Assembly: GCA_938009235.1 (NCBI GenBank)
Contig: CALLIK010000001.1
Location: 1-64,000 of the forward strand
Direction: 5' to 3'
Length of the DNA stretch: 64,000 nucleotides
DNA from: an uncultured Caulobacterales bacterium
GTDB lineage: Bacteria; Pseudomonadota; Alphaproteobacteria; Caulobacterales; Maricaulaceae
Shown here piece after piece: positions 55,413 through 63,424 of this stretch. Below the pieces are notes generated by a model. The model saw only the letters and a program-made list of their open reading frames with translations, made no database searches and was not told where the DNA came from. Both the position numbers and the translations under genes were made by a program. Positions within the stretch are counted from its first letter, which is position 1. Every line of letters begins with the position of its first letter.

Positions 55413-56759
55413 ATGTCTGACCCGAAAACCACAAAGGCCTCAGGGTACGAGGCAAAATCAACGACGCTTCGTCGCCGTAAGAAAAATCCTGCCTCAATTC
55501 GAGTCGTCACGCCTGCCCAAACTCTGCCTGACCGACCTTTGAAGAAACATGTCGCGGCTATCCATACAGATGGCCATTTATCGCTGCTGCAACGCAAGCT
55601 CACGAATGTTTTGTTGTTGAATGCCTATGATGCACTTCTAACACAGACCGAACATGAAATTGATGAGAAGACGCTTTGCGTCATGCTTGGGTATGACTCG
55701 AATGACCGTAAGCCCCTAAAAGAATCTCTAAAAGCCCTCGCAACCGTTCACGCAGAGTGGAATATTCTGGATGATAATAAAGAAGAAGTAGAGTGGGGCG
55801 TCTCTAGCTTGCTCTCCCATGCTGTGCTCTCGCGCGGGAAATGCCGATATGGGTATTCGCCGGCTTTGGCTGAGAAGCTTTATAACCCTGATATTTACGC
55901 CAGCATTAATATGCGCATTCAGCGTAAATTTCGATCTAAACATGCTTTGGCGCTTTATGAGAATTGCTACCGTTTCAAAACCGTCCGTTCGACGGGATGG
56001 TGGGACCTTAAAACCTTCCGCCGCTTGATGGGCGTGGATGACAGCGATTATTACCGCCAGTTCAAGCATCTCAACGCTAAGGTGATCAAACCAACGGTCA
56101 AAGAGATAAATGCCGTGTCGGACATTGAGATTACGCCTGAGTTCAAACGCTCGGGTCGTTCTATCACCGAAATTCGATTTTTGATCGGCGCAAACCGCCA
56201 GATGCCGTTACTTGATATTGATGATGATGGTGCCTTGAAGGGGACAACTGTCTATCAACGCCTCGTCGCAACGGGCATTTCTCATAAGCTCGCCGAAAGC
56301 TGGATTAAGATACACGGCGAAGACTATTGCGCAGCCAAGCTTGACCTTGTGAGTTCCACAAAAGCCTCTGGAGGCAAAATTGTCTCCGTATCAGGGTTTT
56401 TGGCGGCCGCCATTAAAGAGAATTACGAAGATGGCAATGCGGGCCCTACGGCTGAGGAAAAGGCGAAGTCAAAGGCTCTCGATGCCGCGCGGGAACAAAA
56501 AGCAAAGATTGAAACCCAAACTCGCCTAGCAGAATTTGAAACTCGCGAAGCAGATAAGGCGGCGTTGCTCGCGCGTATTGAATCCGTACGCGAGTGGTTT
56601 GACGTAAAATCAGAAGGTGAGCAACAAGCGTTGCTGGCGAAGTTTGAACTTACATTGGATAAGCCGTTCCTGCGCGCTGACTTTGTTCGCGCAAAGCTGG
56701 GCGCACCTGCCGTAGCCGCGCGCTTTGCTGATTTCGTGGATATGCCACATCAGGACTGA
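55413..56759 (+). CDS. Plasmid replication initiator (Rep_3 superfamily)
   Basis: 448 residues from the ATG at 55413 (MSDPKTTKAS), which has GGAGG eight bases upstream. A longer frame from 55173 would translate three iterons and is unlikely. The twin winged-helix initiator fold is seen as HLSLLQRKLTNVLLLNAYDA with HEIDEKTLCVMLGYDSNDRK (first wing), and RIQRKFRSKHALALYENCYR, WWDLKTFRRLMGV and VIKPTVKEINAVSDIEI (second wing). Residues about 350-410 are Ala/Glu/Lys-rich and probably coiled coil. It should bind the iterons upstream and open the origin. Dimers would repress its own promoter. Confidence 0.9.
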   Translation: MSDPKTTKASGYEAKSTTLRRRKKNPASIRVVTPAQTLPDRPLKKHVAAIHTDGHLSLLQRKLTNVLLLNAYDALLTQTEHEIDEKTLCVMLGYDSNDRKPLKESLKALATVHAEWNILDDNKEEVEWGVSSLLSHAVLSRGKCRYGYSPALAEKLYNPDIYASINMRIQRKFRSKHALALYENCYRFKTVRSTGWWDLKTFRRLMGVDDSDYYRQFKHLNAKVIKPTVKEINAVSDIEITPEFKRSGRSITEIRFLIGANRQMPLLDIDDDGALKGTTVYQRLVATGISHKLAESWIKIHGEDYCAAKLDLVSSTKASGGKIVSVSGFLAAAIKENYEDGNAGPTAEEKAKSKALDAAREQKAKIETQTRLAEFETREADKAALLARIESVREWFDVKSEGEQQALLAKFELTLDKPFLRADFVRAKLGAPAVAARFADFVDMPHQD

Positions 56760-56779
56760 TATTCTAAGGCTGATAGGAC

Positions 56780-57637
56780 CTAAGTCCATTTTTTTTCGAA
56801 CTCCCAAACTTCTGGAAACCCAATCAATTCATTGAACTCGGCGAAGCTGAAAAGCGGGATAGCAGGTGATAGGGATGTGCCGTTGTTTTTTAAGTTGATC
56901 AGGGCGGCCTCTGCTGCGGCGGCTGCGGCCAGAGATGTCATAGCTGGGTAAATTGCGATGGTGAAGCCAATGTCTTGCAAGGTTTTTGCTGGCAGAATAG
57001 GGGTCTTACCGCCATCAGCCATATTCACCATCATTGGCTTTTTAATGCGCGAGCAGGCATCGCGCATTTCTTCTTCCGTATGTAGGGCTTCTACAAAGAC
57101 GACATCCGCACCCGCTTCACCATAGGCTTGGCCACGCGCGATTGCTGACTCATATCCTTCGGGGTCCTTGGCGTCTGTCCTCGCAATAATAACAGTCTCA
57201 GAATTTTGTCGCGCTTCGCAGGCAACCTGAATTTTTTTGACCATATCGGCCATTGGAATGACGCGTTTATTTTTGGTGTGCCCGCATTTTTTTGGAAACT
57301 CTTGGTCTTCAAGTTGAACTGCGATGACGCCGCCTTCCTCGTAACCCCGAACGGTATGATGGACATTTAACAGTCCGCCATAACCTGTGTCGGCATCCGC
57401 AATTACGCCTGCATCCGCCACCCGCGCGAGCGTGCTGACCCGTTCCAACATTTGGGTATAGCTCGCAATGCCTGCATCTGGCAGGCCATAGGCTGACGCT
57501 GTGCCCCAATAGCCAGACGCATAGACAAAATCGAAACCGATCTTGTTACAAATGACAGCGGTAATCATATCCTGCACGCCGGGCGCGCTGATAAATTCAC
57601 CGTTCGCCAGGGCCGCTTTTAAGCTATTTTGTTTCAT
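56780..57637 (-). CDS. Isocitrate lyase/PEP mutase superfamily lyase (PrpB-like)
   Basis: 285 residues, a (beta/alpha)8 barrel. DADTGYG (81-87) carries the Mg-binding Asp residues, and KKCGH (116-120) is the catalytic loop of the isocitrate and methylisocitrate lyase branch; PEP mutase and oxaloacetate hydrolase relatives differ there. It should cleave or form a C-C bond in a 2-hydroxy di- or tricarboxylate. It points opposite to most of the following cluster, which includes a PrpD-like gene, so the pair could act in sequence as in the methylcitrate cycle, but no PrpC-like synthase is in the window. Exact substrate unknown. Confidence 0.85.
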   Translation of the reverse strand: MKQNSLKAALANGEFISAPGVQDMITAVICNKIGFDFVYASGYWGTASAYGLPDAGIASYTQMLERVSTLARVADAGVIADADTGYGGLLNVHHTVRGYEEGGVIAVQLEDQEFPKKCGHTKNKRVIPMADMVKKIQVACEARQNSETVIIARTDAKDPEGYESAIARGQAYGEAGADVVFVEALHTEEEMRDACSRIKKPMMVNMADGGKTPILPAKTLQDIGFTIAIYPAMTSLAAAAAAEAALINLKNNGTSLSPAIPLFSFAEFNELIGFPEVWEFEKKWT

Positions 57638-57797
57638 GCCGGTTGTCTTCTTTTGTTTATGTCTTTGTCGTGAGTAGAGCTACGGCATTTGCGAGCGTTG
57701 CTTTATGGAGGAGTATTCGACCTGCGGTTTTATTTTTAAATTTGGCGGTCTTTTGCAGTTCTGTCGCTTAATTGTCCCCAAAACCAAGGGATCAAAA

Positions 57798-58112
57798 ATG
57801 ACTACAATAATCGTACTATTCAATTTGAAAGCTGGCGTTAAGAAATCAGATTATAAGGCTTGGGCCAAAAACACTGACTTAAAAATTGTAAGAAATTTGG
57901 GTTCAATTGACCGCTTTGATGTGTTTGAAAACCTTGGCCTTTTAGGATCAGATGCAAAGCCCCCATATGAATATGTTGAGATGCTAGTCGTGAATGACAT
58001 GGACGTCTTCGGTAAAGAAACATCATCCGACACAATGGCCTCTGTTGCGGCGCAATTCCAAGAACTTGCCGACAACCCAATCTTCATGATGACTAAAAAT
58101 ATCGAAGATTAA
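57798..58112 (+). CDS. REDY-like / HapK family small protein
   Basis: 104 residues from the ATG at 57798, preceded by AAGGGA. It looks like the REDY-like HapK family, a dimeric ferredoxin-like (ABM-type) fold first named in a prodigiosin biosynthesis locus: TTIIVLFNLKAGVKKSDYKA and NLGSIDRFDVFENLGLLGSD, then KPPYEYVEMLVV. Family members are found mainly next to catabolic or redox enzymes, and no reaction is settled. It is transcribed away from the lyase gene at 56780-57637, so the 160 bases between are a divergent promoter region. A strong terminator follows. Confidence 0.8.
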   Translation: MTTIIVLFNLKAGVKKSDYKAWAKNTDLKIVRNLGSIDRFDVFENLGLLGSDAKPPYEYVEMLVVNDMDVFGKETSSDTMASVAAQFQELADNPIFMMTKNIED

Positions 58113-58138
58113 ACTGAACCAAAACTTATTTGCCAATA

Positions 58139-58172
58139 AAAAAGGCGCTTGGATCACTCCAAGCGCCTTTTT
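58139..58172. terminator. Strong bidirectional terminator
   Basis: AAAAAGGCGCTTGGA (58139-58153) and TCCAAGCGCCTTTTT (58158-58172) form a 15-base-pair stem around TCAC, with A-runs and T-runs at both sides. It separates the convergent HapK-like and DUF1838 genes and should work in both directions. Confidence 0.9.
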
Positions 58173-58191
58173 CTTAAGTCTGATTTCAGCC

Positions 58192-59169
58192 TTACATTTT
58201 ACGTGGTTTGGCCGGTGTTTGCTGACGGGCGTACCATTCGAGACTCGATAGGGATGGGCCATAGTCTTCGGTCGGTGCACTGAGGAATTTTGGATCAATG
58301 GCTTCGGCCGCATCAATGATGTTCTGCGGAATGAAGTCCCAATGATCCCAAGCGCCTTGGTCGCAGACATACATACAATGTCCTGGTGCGCCGTCCATTA
58401 ACAACCATGGGAACCACGGTGTTTCTCTGACCCATGATCCGAAGAAAGATACTGACGTATTATCAGGGTCGCCCAATTGGTCACGGTCAATATAGTAGCG
58501 GAACATTTCTGAAACCCGGTTCATCGGTCCAGAGCTTTCACGCGGCCATTTGTCAGGTTGTAAGGCTGATGGGTAGAAGAGGTGAATATCTGATTCCAAT
58601 AGAACCGTGTCGCCTTTTTCCTGCCATTTCAGCAAAAACGGAATTTTAGGTGGTTTCTTAGTGTTCAATCCGCCGTAGCTAGGCGGTTGCGGCTTAAACT
58701 CTCCAATGGTGAAGTTGAAAGGATCGTTTGCAATTGGAACCGTTTTGACAATTTCACCCGTATACGGGTTTTCAAGTTCTTCAAGAATTTCACCTGTTTC
58801 AAGGTCGGTATAAAAACCGACTTCTCTCAGGAGTTTGCGCCAGCTACCGTCTTCGAGTTGAAGCAGCCGTGTAACTGAAAATCCCTCAAATCCGCAGATT
58901 TCGACATTCTTCTTGCCCGGGACAACGCCGATTGCTTTCCCTTTAAACCAGCCAATTTTCTCTTTAGTTGAATCAAGGTTTCCGGAGAGGCGGGCGTAGG
59001 CATCGCGATTCCATTTCGGATTTTTATAATCCAGCACAAGTGGCTTCTTAACCGCATATGTAGTTTGTTGCGATGAGCTCTGGCTACAGGCTGCGACCCC
59101 AGCAGCAGAGATGGCGGCTGCCCCTGTTAGTGCTTGTCGTCTACTGACGATTTTCTTGTCTAATGTCAT
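58192..59169 (-). CDS. Tat-exported DUF1838 protein
   Basis: 325 residues. The N-terminal SRRQALTGAAAISAAGVAAC is a twin-arginine signal with a lipobox-like end (AAC), so it may be an exported lipoprotein. The mature part has the DUF1838 pattern: KNVEICGFEGFSVTRLLQLE, then WRKLLREVGFYTDLETGEIL and PFNFTIGEFKPQPP, and C-terminal WVRETPWFPWLLMDGAPGHC. The biochemical role is not known; the Tat signal hints at a cofactor or early folding. It diverges from the cluster operon starting at 59383, so both may share a promoter region that contains ATGATTGATATCAT near 59265. Confidence 0.85.
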   Translation of the reverse strand: MTLDKKIVSRRQALTGAAAISAAGVAACSQSSSQQTTYAVKKPLVLDYKNPKWNRDAYARLSGNLDSTKEKIGWFKGKAIGVVPGKKNVEICGFEGFSVTRLLQLEDGSWRKLLREVGFYTDLETGEILEELENPYTGEIVKTVPIANDPFNFTIGEFKPQPPSYGGLNTKKPPKIPFLLKWQEKGDTVLLESDIHLFYPSALQPDKWPRESSGPMNRVSEMFRYYIDRDQLGDPDNTSVSFFGSWVRETPWFPWLLMDGAPGHCMYVCDQGAWDHWDFIPQNIIDAAEAIDPKFLSAPTEDYGPSLSSLEWYARQQTPAKPRKM

Positions 59170-59382
59170 CGTTGTACCCTTTAGCTAACGTTCTAATTTT
59201 TTCTCACTTTAACAACATCACTACGTGTGAATAAGTTCGTCGGATGTTTAGTCGTTAGGCGATTATGATTGATATCATGAGCCTTTCCATTGCGCCTCTC
59301 TATACTGAGAGTGAAAGAATTTCAGTGTGATTGAAGTGCACGATTTCGGACAATGTACTGGGATCGGTGACTGACTAAGGAG

Positions 59383-59889
59383 ATGGTTTTGAACCTCGTT
59401 AAGACAAAAATGCCACAACATGGCGGCTCAGAAGGCATCTGGGAGGGCGAGTATATTTATCAGGATGTTCAAGGCAAAGAGCTGGATCGTCACAAGTGTC
59501 GCCTGACTCATATTTTCCCTGACGACCGACCAAATGATTACGATCAGAGAAATCAATATGAGTGGGCGGATGGCAGGACTGAGGATTTCAAATTTTCTTT
59601 CACCATGACCGGTGATGATGAAACTGGGTATAAAATGGGGTTTGAAAATGAACGGTCTAAAGGACTCGTTTGGGAAGAACCTTTGCGCATTGGCGATTTA
59701 GCGACAATTCGCGTATCTTGGCACAGAACAAATATTGAAGGTTACACACCTTTCGATGTGCCGTCAGCTATGATCCATGAATTGATTCAAATGGACAAGG
59801 ATTACAAACATCGCGGCCGTGTCTGGCAGTGGTACCTCGATGGTGAATTGATCGGGCGTACCATCATCAAAGAGCGCCGCGTTGGGTAA
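59383..59889 (+). CDS. Small lipocalin-like protein (DUF3598-like)
   Basis: 168 residues, no signal peptide. EGIWEGEYIYQDVQGKELDR at the N-terminus and WQWYLDGELIGRTIIKERRV at the C-terminus look like a beta-barrel lipocalin-like fold of the DUF3598 type, but the match is by eye only. AAGGAG sits directly against the ATG at 59383, too close; the in-frame TTG at 59389 has the normal 6-base spacing and may be the true start. It is the first gene of the plus-strand operon, 36 bases before the methyltransferase. It could bind a hydrophobic substrate. Confidence 0.6.
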   Translation: MVLNLVKTKMPQHGGSEGIWEGEYIYQDVQGKELDRHKCRLTHIFPDDRPNDYDQRNQYEWADGRTEDFKFSFTMTGDDETGYKMGFENERSKGLVWEEPLRIGDLATIRVSWHRTNIEGYTPFDVPSAMIHELIQMDKDYKHRGRVWQWYLDGELIGRTIIKERRVG

Positions 59890-59925
59890 TCCGATTTAAT
59901 CTCTCCTTTTTCGTAGGTGGTCGAT

Positions 59926-61125
59926 ATGAGTACAGTAGACACTAAGACGACACCCGTAGCAGCCGATGTGCCACCTCCAATTACAGAGGCGACACAGCAT
60001 GGTGTCTATCCAAAGATGTCGCATGACGAACGGGCGCGGTTTAATTTTGAAGCCTGTCTCTACAAAACGATTTCAAAGCAAATTGCACCTGGTAACGCGC
60101 TTGCCTATGAAAAGCGCGTTCTGCCTAAATTTGAAAAAGAGAACAGCCGTAAGCCTGAAACGCGCCACGATGTGCGTAAGGCTATGAATAAAGACCCGCT
60201 GCATAATTTCTGGGGCGCTTTACGGCGCAACACAATGGAGATGCGGCAGGTCAATGGTCAACACGTCACGTTGCGACAGCTTGATGATTTGGCGCATCGC
60301 GCAGCAGAGATCAATGCAGGTTCAAACCGTCTTATGCTTGATCCCTCCGTAGAGGTTCCAGCCTATGTGAAAGCCGTAGATCACCATTGCATGCCGGGGA
60401 GTTATCATCGCGAATTGATAGAGGGCGATGTGTCGCCTGCTGCCAATTATGACGCTGGATTTTTTATCACGACAGGCGGCACGATTGGCGGGCTTTGTGA
60501 TGGAGCAGGCGAGTCTATCGCGCAATGGCTCAAAGATCAGGATGCGAATTTTAAGCCAAAACGTATTTTGGATATTGGTTGTGCGCTTGGGAATAGTCTT
60601 CTTCCAATTGCGCAAGCCTTCCCTGAGGCAGATATCGTTGCCATAGATATTTCGGCCCCAATGCTGCGTTACGGCCATGCACGTGCGACATCATTAGGCG
60701 TTAAAAACATAACCTTCATGCAGATGTCGGGAGAGGATTTATCTACCTTTGCGGATGGTAGTTTTGATTTTGTCATGACCTCTATTTTCCTGCACGAACT
60801 ATCGACTAAATCCTTACCGAAAATCATGCGCGAAGGTTACCGTGTGTTGTCGGGCGGCGGCGCTATGCTTCACCTCGAACAGCCGCAATATGGTGATGAT
60901 ATGCCAGTATATGAGCAGTTCATTCGGGATTGGGATTCTTATAATAATAACGAACCTTTCTGGTCGGCTATGCATGAGATTGATCTGGATGAACTCTTAG
61001 TGGGTCTAGGGTTTGCCCCGGAGAGTATTTCTCATGCCGCTCTTCGCTCAGGTGATTTCGATATGACCAATGAAGATCATGGGCGTTCGCCGGCTTGGCA
61101 TGCCTATGTCGCTAAAAAGGCGTAA
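59926..61125 (+). CDS. SAM-dependent methyltransferase with an unusual N-terminal half
   Basis: 399 residues from the ATG at 59926 (AGGTGG five bases upstream); a GTG at 59917 overlaps that site and is rejected. The C-terminal half is a class I Rossmann methyltransferase: ILDIGCALGNS (about 214-224), VAIDISAPMLRYG as motif II, and FDFVMTSIFLHEL as the post-core segment. Residues 1-205 have no family I recognise and contain several His and Asp residues (VKAVDHHCMPGSYHRELIEG). It is followed three bases later by a short gene, so they are co-translated. The substrate is probably the compound processed by the cluster. Confidence 0.82.
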   Translation: MSTVDTKTTPVAADVPPPITEATQHGVYPKMSHDERARFNFEACLYKTISKQIAPGNALAYEKRVLPKFEKENSRKPETRHDVRKAMNKDPLHNFWGALRRNTMEMRQVNGQHVTLRQLDDLAHRAAEINAGSNRLMLDPSVEVPAYVKAVDHHCMPGSYHRELIEGDVSPAANYDAGFFITTGGTIGGLCDGAGESIAQWLKDQDANFKPKRILDIGCALGNSLLPIAQAFPEADIVAIDISAPMLRYGHARATSLGVKNITFMQMSGEDLSTFADGSFDFVMTSIFLHELSTKSLPKIMREGYRVLSGGGAMLHLEQPQYGDDMPVYEQFIRDWDSYNNNEPFWSAMHEIDLDELLVGLGFAPESISHAALRSGDFDMTNEDHGRSPAWHAYVAKKA

Positions 61126-61128
61126 GTA

Positions 61129-61488
61129 ATGCTATCTCCAACAGATATTCAAAATCTTGCGCTTAATAAAGCCAAGGGAAAACGTCCGAAATATTTAAAT
61201 GAAAATGCGAATGACCATCTGCTGTCCATAGTGATGGTTTTGGCGGAAGAGTTAGCTGTGACGCGTGAGCGGGCAGATACCTTGGAACGCATTCTAGAGG
61301 CTCAAGGCGTGATTTCACGCGATCAAATTGAAACTTATGTTCCCGCAACGGACGTGGGTGTTGAACGTCAAATCGAGCATTCCGGACTTATCTCTAGATT
61401 GCTTAGGTCCTTGCGGCATGAGGTTGATGCACTTTCTGGTGACAATAAATCGACAGAAGAAATCGTCGATTTTCTTAAAAATAACTAG
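61129..61488 (+). CDS. Small hypothetical protein, helical
   Basis: 119 residues, family not recognised. A helical middle (NDHLLSIVMVLAEELAVTRE, then RADTLERILEAQGVISRDQI) has heptad-like spacing and may form a coiled coil. The start is three bases after the methyltransferase stop, and the gene ends nine bases before the MmgE/PrpD start, so it is embedded in the operon and likely belongs to the same pathway, perhaps as a small subunit or assembly factor. No signal peptide. Confidence 0.7.
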   Translation: MLSPTDIQNLALNKAKGKRPKYLNENANDHLLSIVMVLAEELAVTRERADTLERILEAQGVISRDQIETYVPATDVGVERQIEHSGLISRLLRSLRHEVDALSGDNKSTEEIVDFLKNN

Positions 61489-61497
61489 GCTTTACTT

Positions 61498-62913
61498 ATG
61501 TCCAAGACTTCAGCCGCTATCCCTGATGAGCTTGGCTCGCGCACGCGTAGTGTAGAGACAAGTCTCGCCATTGTTGATTTTGCAATCTCAACGAAATTTG
61601 AGGACCTCTCGCCTGAAGCCATAAAATATCTGAAGATTTTTATCATGGATACATTGGCTGTCGGCGTGGCGGGACGCTGTTCGGCTGGGTCTGATATTCT
61701 GGTCAAATCTGTCGAGAGTTGGGGGCAGGGTGACCAAGCTCGCGTTATTGGGATGCCTGGTGTTCGTGCGCCCGCACCAACGGCGGCGTTTCTCAATGGC
61801 TATAATATACATGCGCTTGAGTGGGACGGGCTTCACGAATTTTCAGTTGTGATCGCATTATGTGTGCCGATGGCTGCCATGATGGCTGAAGCTGAACAGA
61901 ACCCTGTTTCGGGCAAAGACTTTATGACGGCGTTTTGTGTGGCTGTTGAAGTGGCCGTGACGCTCGGTGGGGCGTCTGAAACTTCGCCGCGCTTTTTCAG
62001 ACCTGCTGTCGCGGGTATGATGGGCGCCGCCATGGGTCTTGCGAAAATGCGAGGCTATTCGCGGGAGCAAACGTTACAAGTTTTAGGGCTGGCTTATTCT
62101 CAAGCGTCCGGAACCATGCAGGCGCATTGGGAAGGCGTAATGATGTTAGCCATGCAAGTCGGCGTCTCGTCTCGTGCCGCTATATGCGCTGTAGATATGG
62201 CTGCCGCAGGCGCGCAGGCCCCCGTTGATGTGTTGCTCGGAAAGTTTGGGTTTTTCACCCTGATCGAGACAGCCGATAATATTGACGCGGCGCTTGCCGC
62301 TATGGGCGGGGAAGGTGACAATGTCTGGAAAATTACTGAGACGGCGCATAAGCCATATCCTGCGGGCAGAGCTACACAATCCGTCCTGACGATGTTCAAT
62401 GAAATTTTTGCGAAGCATGAGATTGACGTAAACGAAATTGAAGAAATTAAAGTCGAGGTTCCCCCTTTGATTAGGCTTTTGGTGGGTCGTCCACTCATGG
62501 AGACTATGACGTCCTCTTATGCGCGGCTTTGCCTAAAATATGTTGGACCCATGAGGCTCTTGAATGGGGGCATTGATCCAAGGCTTTATCCTGAAGGCAC
62601 GGGAGCGAGTGATGCGATTAAAGAGCTGGGCGAGCGATTTAATATTGTATTGAATGATACCACGGACCCTAATGCTTTGGGGCCGCAATCCTGCACGATT
62701 AAGCTGAAATCAGGCAAAGAATATAAAGCACATTGCGCTGTGCCCTACGGCTCACCTGGAAACCGTATGGATAAAGCGGCGCGTGAGGAAAAGGTCCGCA
62801 CGTGTTTTGAAGTTGGAGGCCGAACGGCTGACCCGCAAGCCTTGATCGACGGTATAGAGCTTATTGAAGATATGAAAGACGTGCGCGTGTTGTTTTCAAC
62901 CGTTTGCGATTAA
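61498..62913 (+). CDS. MmgE/PrpD family protein (dehydratase/isomerase/decarboxylase fold)
   Basis: 471 residues. The all-helical domain (VETSLAIVDFAIS, FIMDTLAVGVAGR, FLNGYNIHALEWDGLHEFSV) and the later TAHKPYPAGRATQSVLTMF region are the landmarks of the MmgE/PrpD family, which includes 2-methylcitrate dehydratase, cis-aconitate decarboxylase and iminodisuccinate epimerase. The family histidine and lysine area around AHKPYP is present. Substrate cannot be chosen from sequence. A PrpB-like lyase lies 4 kb away in the same cluster, so sequential dehydration and lysis of a branched acid is one hypothesis. Confidence 0.88.
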   Translation: MSKTSAAIPDELGSRTRSVETSLAIVDFAISTKFEDLSPEAIKYLKIFIMDTLAVGVAGRCSAGSDILVKSVESWGQGDQARVIGMPGVRAPAPTAAFLNGYNIHALEWDGLHEFSVVIALCVPMAAMMAEAEQNPVSGKDFMTAFCVAVEVAVTLGGASETSPRFFRPAVAGMMGAAMGLAKMRGYSREQTLQVLGLAYSQASGTMQAHWEGVMMLAMQVGVSSRAAICAVDMAAAGAQAPVDVLLGKFGFFTLIETADNIDAALAAMGGEGDNVWKITETAHKPYPAGRATQSVLTMFNEIFAKHEIDVNEIEEIKVEVPPLIRLLVGRPLMETMTSSYARLCLKYVGPMRLLNGGIDPRLYPEGTGASDAIKELGERFNIVLNDTTDPNALGPQSCTIKLKSGKEYKAHCAVPYGSPGNRMDKAAREEKVRTCFEVGGRTADPQALIDGIELIEDMKDVRVLFSTVCD

Positions 62914-62924
62914 GGGAATTTGAA

Positions 62925-63335
62925 ATGGATTTGACAAGAGAACAGCTCATTAAAATGGCCGTGGATAAATACTTTATCGGTGCCAACGAAAATGATGCTA
63001 AAAAAATGTGCAGCGTCTTATCTGATGATTGCGTAATGCGGTTTACGGCGGCCAAATATCGTTACGATGACCATGACGCCATTATGATTCACTTGAATGA
63101 ATTTACGTCGACCTACAAAGTCGTCAACTTCCATAACTTTGTGAATGTTGTCGATGTGAAATCGCAATCCATTGCTGTGCGCTTTCAAGTCGACCTCGAA
63201 GATCATGACGGAGAAAAGCTGTCCATGAGCAATTGCAATTTTTTCCAAGCGAATGAAGACGGCTTATTCAATGACTGCTTGATCTTTAATAGCGCCCCTT
63301 TGCAAAAGGGATTTGAGGCAGGGAGCGCCGTTTAG
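62925..63335 (+). CDS. NTF2-like / SnoaL-like small protein
   Basis: 136 residues from the ATG at 62925 (AGGGAA upstream). The pattern VDKYFIGANENDAKKMCSVL with SDDCVMRF, HDAIMIHLNEFTSTYKVVNF and QSIAVRFQVDLEDHDGEKLS is the cone-shaped NTF2-like fold (SnoaL, ketosteroid isomerase, limonene epoxide hydrolase group). Catalytic residues vary so much in this fold that no reaction can be named. It lies 11 bases after the MmgE/PrpD stop and is probably co-transcribed with it. Confidence 0.8.
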   Translation: MDLTREQLIKMAVDKYFIGANENDAKKMCSVLSDDCVMRFTAAKYRYDDHDAIMIHLNEFTSTYKVVNFHNFVNVVDVKSQSIAVRFQVDLEDHDGEKLSMSNCNFFQANEDGLFNDCLIFNSAPLQKGFEAGSAV

Positions 63336-63424
63336 TCGTTCGGCTGGCGAATAGAGTGAAGTGGAGGACGCGTAGAGAGCTGCGCTTGCTTAAAGTCAGG
63401 ATTAAGAAAATTTAGGGGAAGACT

